Source: Chryseobacterium sp. (lineage in GTDB: Bacteria; Bacteroidota; Bacteroidia; Flavobacteriales; Weeksellaceae). Taken from it: a DNA stretch of 53,956 nt. The DNA lies in the NCBI GenBank assembly GCA_031277615.1, contig JAITMC010000045.1:1-53956 (forward strand). Direction: 5' to 3'. Of the stretch, positions 52,638 to 53,956 are shown in pieces. The notes under the pieces were generated by a model, which had not been told where the DNA came from, did no database searches, and worked only from the letters and a program-made list of their open reading frames with translations. The position numbers and the translations under genes were made by a program. Position 1 is the first letter of the stretch. The number at the start of each line of letters is the position of its first letter.

Positions 52638-53628
52638 ATGAAGAATTTATTTTTTTTATTTGCAGTATTTATGAGTCACAACACTGTACAGGCTCAAAAA
52701 AAAACTAATAAAATAATCCCCCCAAAAATAACACGACAAGAAATAAGAATGGTTTCTAAGGATGAAACCAAAAAATGATTCAATGCTATTGGAGACCAAA
52801 AGAACGTTAGAGTACGATGAGTCAGGAAATAATGCCCGCATAATCATCAGCTCAAAAGAATATGACCCAATAAAAGATCAACAGGCAAAAAAAGAAGGAA
52901 ATCGTTTAGTGTGGCAAGAAACTGCCGAACTTATCAACGGAAGATATAAAATTGAAAATAGCATTTTGACATTCACCCCAGAAAAATTAAATAATAATGA
53001 AGTGCGTACTTTTAAGTTGGTTTACAAACTAAAAACTAAAAACCTTGATTATTTGAAAGACGAAATGAATAATAAATATGGAGTTGGAAATTGTTCAAAA
53101 CCTATTGTAGGTATGGGTTTATAAAAAACCTTCTGAAATATGATGAATTCTCTTTTACTTTTGATGCAGAAGTTCCTTATGAATTTGAAGGGTTGACAAA
53201 AGGACAGGACTTGAGGAAATTGAATCAGGAATTAGTACGAAAAAAAGCAGTAGAGTTTTATGAGATGATAGGAGAAATTTTTTTGAATAAAGATATTGAT
53301 GCCTGGTTAAAATTGAAATTTCCGCTAACTACCAGAACAATGTCATCTGCTTATGTGAATTCACAATACCTTAAAGAGCTGTTAGATGAATATAAAGATG
53401 ATATAAAAGGATATGACTAAAAGAAAATCTCTTCAAAATTTCGAATTAGAATATATGGGAAATGATAAGTTATTGCGATTAATTACAAATAATCAACATC
53501 CAAAATTAAGAGGAGGAGGAGCTTTATTATTAAAATATGGAAATGATGCAATGTATCAGCCTGGTATTACCTTATTTCTTCCCGAGGGCAGAGATTTGGC
53601 AACACAAAGCTTTATGATGTGGAAGTAA
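52638..53628 (+). pseudogene. Secreted protein gene broken by several frameshifts
   Basis: Four consecutive frames together read as one protein of about 330 residues. The first (52638-52778) has a signal peptide MKNLFFLFAVFMSHNTVQAQ. The second (from the DSML segment near 52780 to 53124) has LEYDESGNNARIIISSKEYD. The third (53091-53420, resuming at GFIKNLLKYDEFSF) has FDAEVPYEFEGLTKGQDL. The fourth (53413-53628) has LQNFELEYMGNDKLL and ends ATQSFMMWK. Frame changes lie near A runs at about 52772, 53110 and 53415. I do not recognise the family. The third/fourth junction (ATGACTAA overlap) could instead be two coupled genes. Confidence 0.5.
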
Positions 53629-53643
53629 GAAACAAATAATGAT

Positions 53644-53775
53644 ATGATAATATTGGTTTTATTGATTCAAATAGTAAGTTTGGTATTTTATTTCAGAATT
53701 ATAGCGGAGAGTCTGGATTATAATACCGGCAGAGAAAGTTCTTTAGGACACTATCCCACAAAGTGTGTAAGTTAA
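53644..53775 (+). CDS. Small membrane protein ORF, possibly truncated
   Basis: A 43-residue ORF with one N-terminal membrane helix (MIILVLLIQIVSLVFYF in part) followed by RIIAESLDYNTGRESS. The ending after GHYPTKCVS overlaps the repeat-like sequence at 53748, so the gene may have been cut by an insertion. It is too short to assign a role. Confidence 0.35.
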   Translation: MIILVLLIQIVSLVFYFRIIAESLDYNTGRESSLGHYPTKCVS

Positions 53776-53956
53776 AAAGTTAGGCTTGGCTTTTATAATC
53801 TGAGCCTTTTTTCAAAAATAAGCATAAATTGGTTGAGGTGAATTAGTCAATACTTAATCTGACAGTTAGGGTTTAAAAATAATTGTCAGTTATCCAATAT
53901 TTTCCTTACTTCCAAAAGTAAGGATTTTTTGTTCCTCTGCAAGAGTTTCCAATAAT
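53746..53956. mobile_element. Possible insertion-sequence edge at the window end
   Basis: GGACACTATCCCACAAAGTG followed by TGTAAGTTAAA (about 53747-53777) looks like the terminal repeat style of IS256-like elements (a ...GTGTGTAA end). After it comes a weak hairpin AGGCT/AGCCT with a T run (53782-53812). A minus-strand frame (53890-53956) ends EQKILTFGSKENIG and runs off the window. The other end and the transposase are outside the window, so this is a low-confidence call. Confidence 0.28.

Noticed and set aside
1-53956. CRISPR arrays
   Set aside because: No regularly spaced direct repeats of about 25-40 bp were seen. The repeated elements found are inverted-ended and dispersed.

Overview
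The window looks like about 54 kb of chromosome from a Chryseobacterium-like bacterium (Flavobacteriia, Bacteroidota). The base composition is A+T-rich, ribosome binding sites are weak, and boxes matching the Bacteroidota promoter consensus TAnnTTTG recur upstream of genes. Family content agrees: type IX secretion (T9SS) sorting domains, a Bat aerotolerance operon, an oleate hydratase, a fused ornithine/glycine lipid synthase, and the DUF4834, YfhO and DUF6263 families. Most of the window is ordinary, well-kept housekeeping and surface biology. The last 2.6 kb is accessory and decayed.

Layout. 1-69: 3'-truncated tRNA-Phe. 179-3281 (-): aspartokinase followed by an OlsF-type lipid synthase. 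3607-5630 (+): class I fructose bisphosphatase overlapping an o-succinylbenzoate synthase-like enolase (menaquinone). 6189-9146: DUF900 hydrolase (-) and GlnRS (+). 9264-13656: oleate hydratase (-) downstream of an AraC regulator (-), with a divergent MFS transporter (+). 13737-20562: T9SS metalloprotease, TonB-dependent receptor, YpdA-like reductase and a lipoprotein. 21073-27734 (-): glycosyltransferase, YfhO, DUF4834, DUF6263 lipoprotein, RlmB and DinB. 27988-30890: two secreted proteins on opposite strands.

31127-39999 (+): moxR, a GNAT acetyltransferase, DUF58, a short BatD-like protein, batA, batB, batC, batD, marC and a 64-residue membrane protein. BatE is not seen. Three of the Bat proteins carry VWA metal sites, and the cluster presumably forms a MoxR/VWA chaperone complex at the inner membrane. 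40347-44374 (-): a four-gene run of lipoprotein, membrane-tethered ECF sigma factor, outer-membrane barrel and isochorismate synthase. 44477-45543 (-): MenI-like thioesterase and an acyltransferase. 45857-47916 (-): padR and pspC. 48201-50562 (+): XAC2610-like protein, HD hydrolase and a T9SS protein. 51342-53956: frameshifted remnants and a possible insertion-sequence edge.

Three dispersed repeat elements with terminal inverted repeats lie in intergenic gaps (20678-20986, 40076-40346, 50683-51173). The most interesting undescribed item is a small transcription unit on the minus strand near 45560-45758. It has a promoter-like pair, a 20-codon ORF for an amphipathic hydrophobic peptide, and a strong intrinsic terminator ending just before an acyltransferase gene. 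It could be a free micropeptide, a small RNA, or an attenuating leader.
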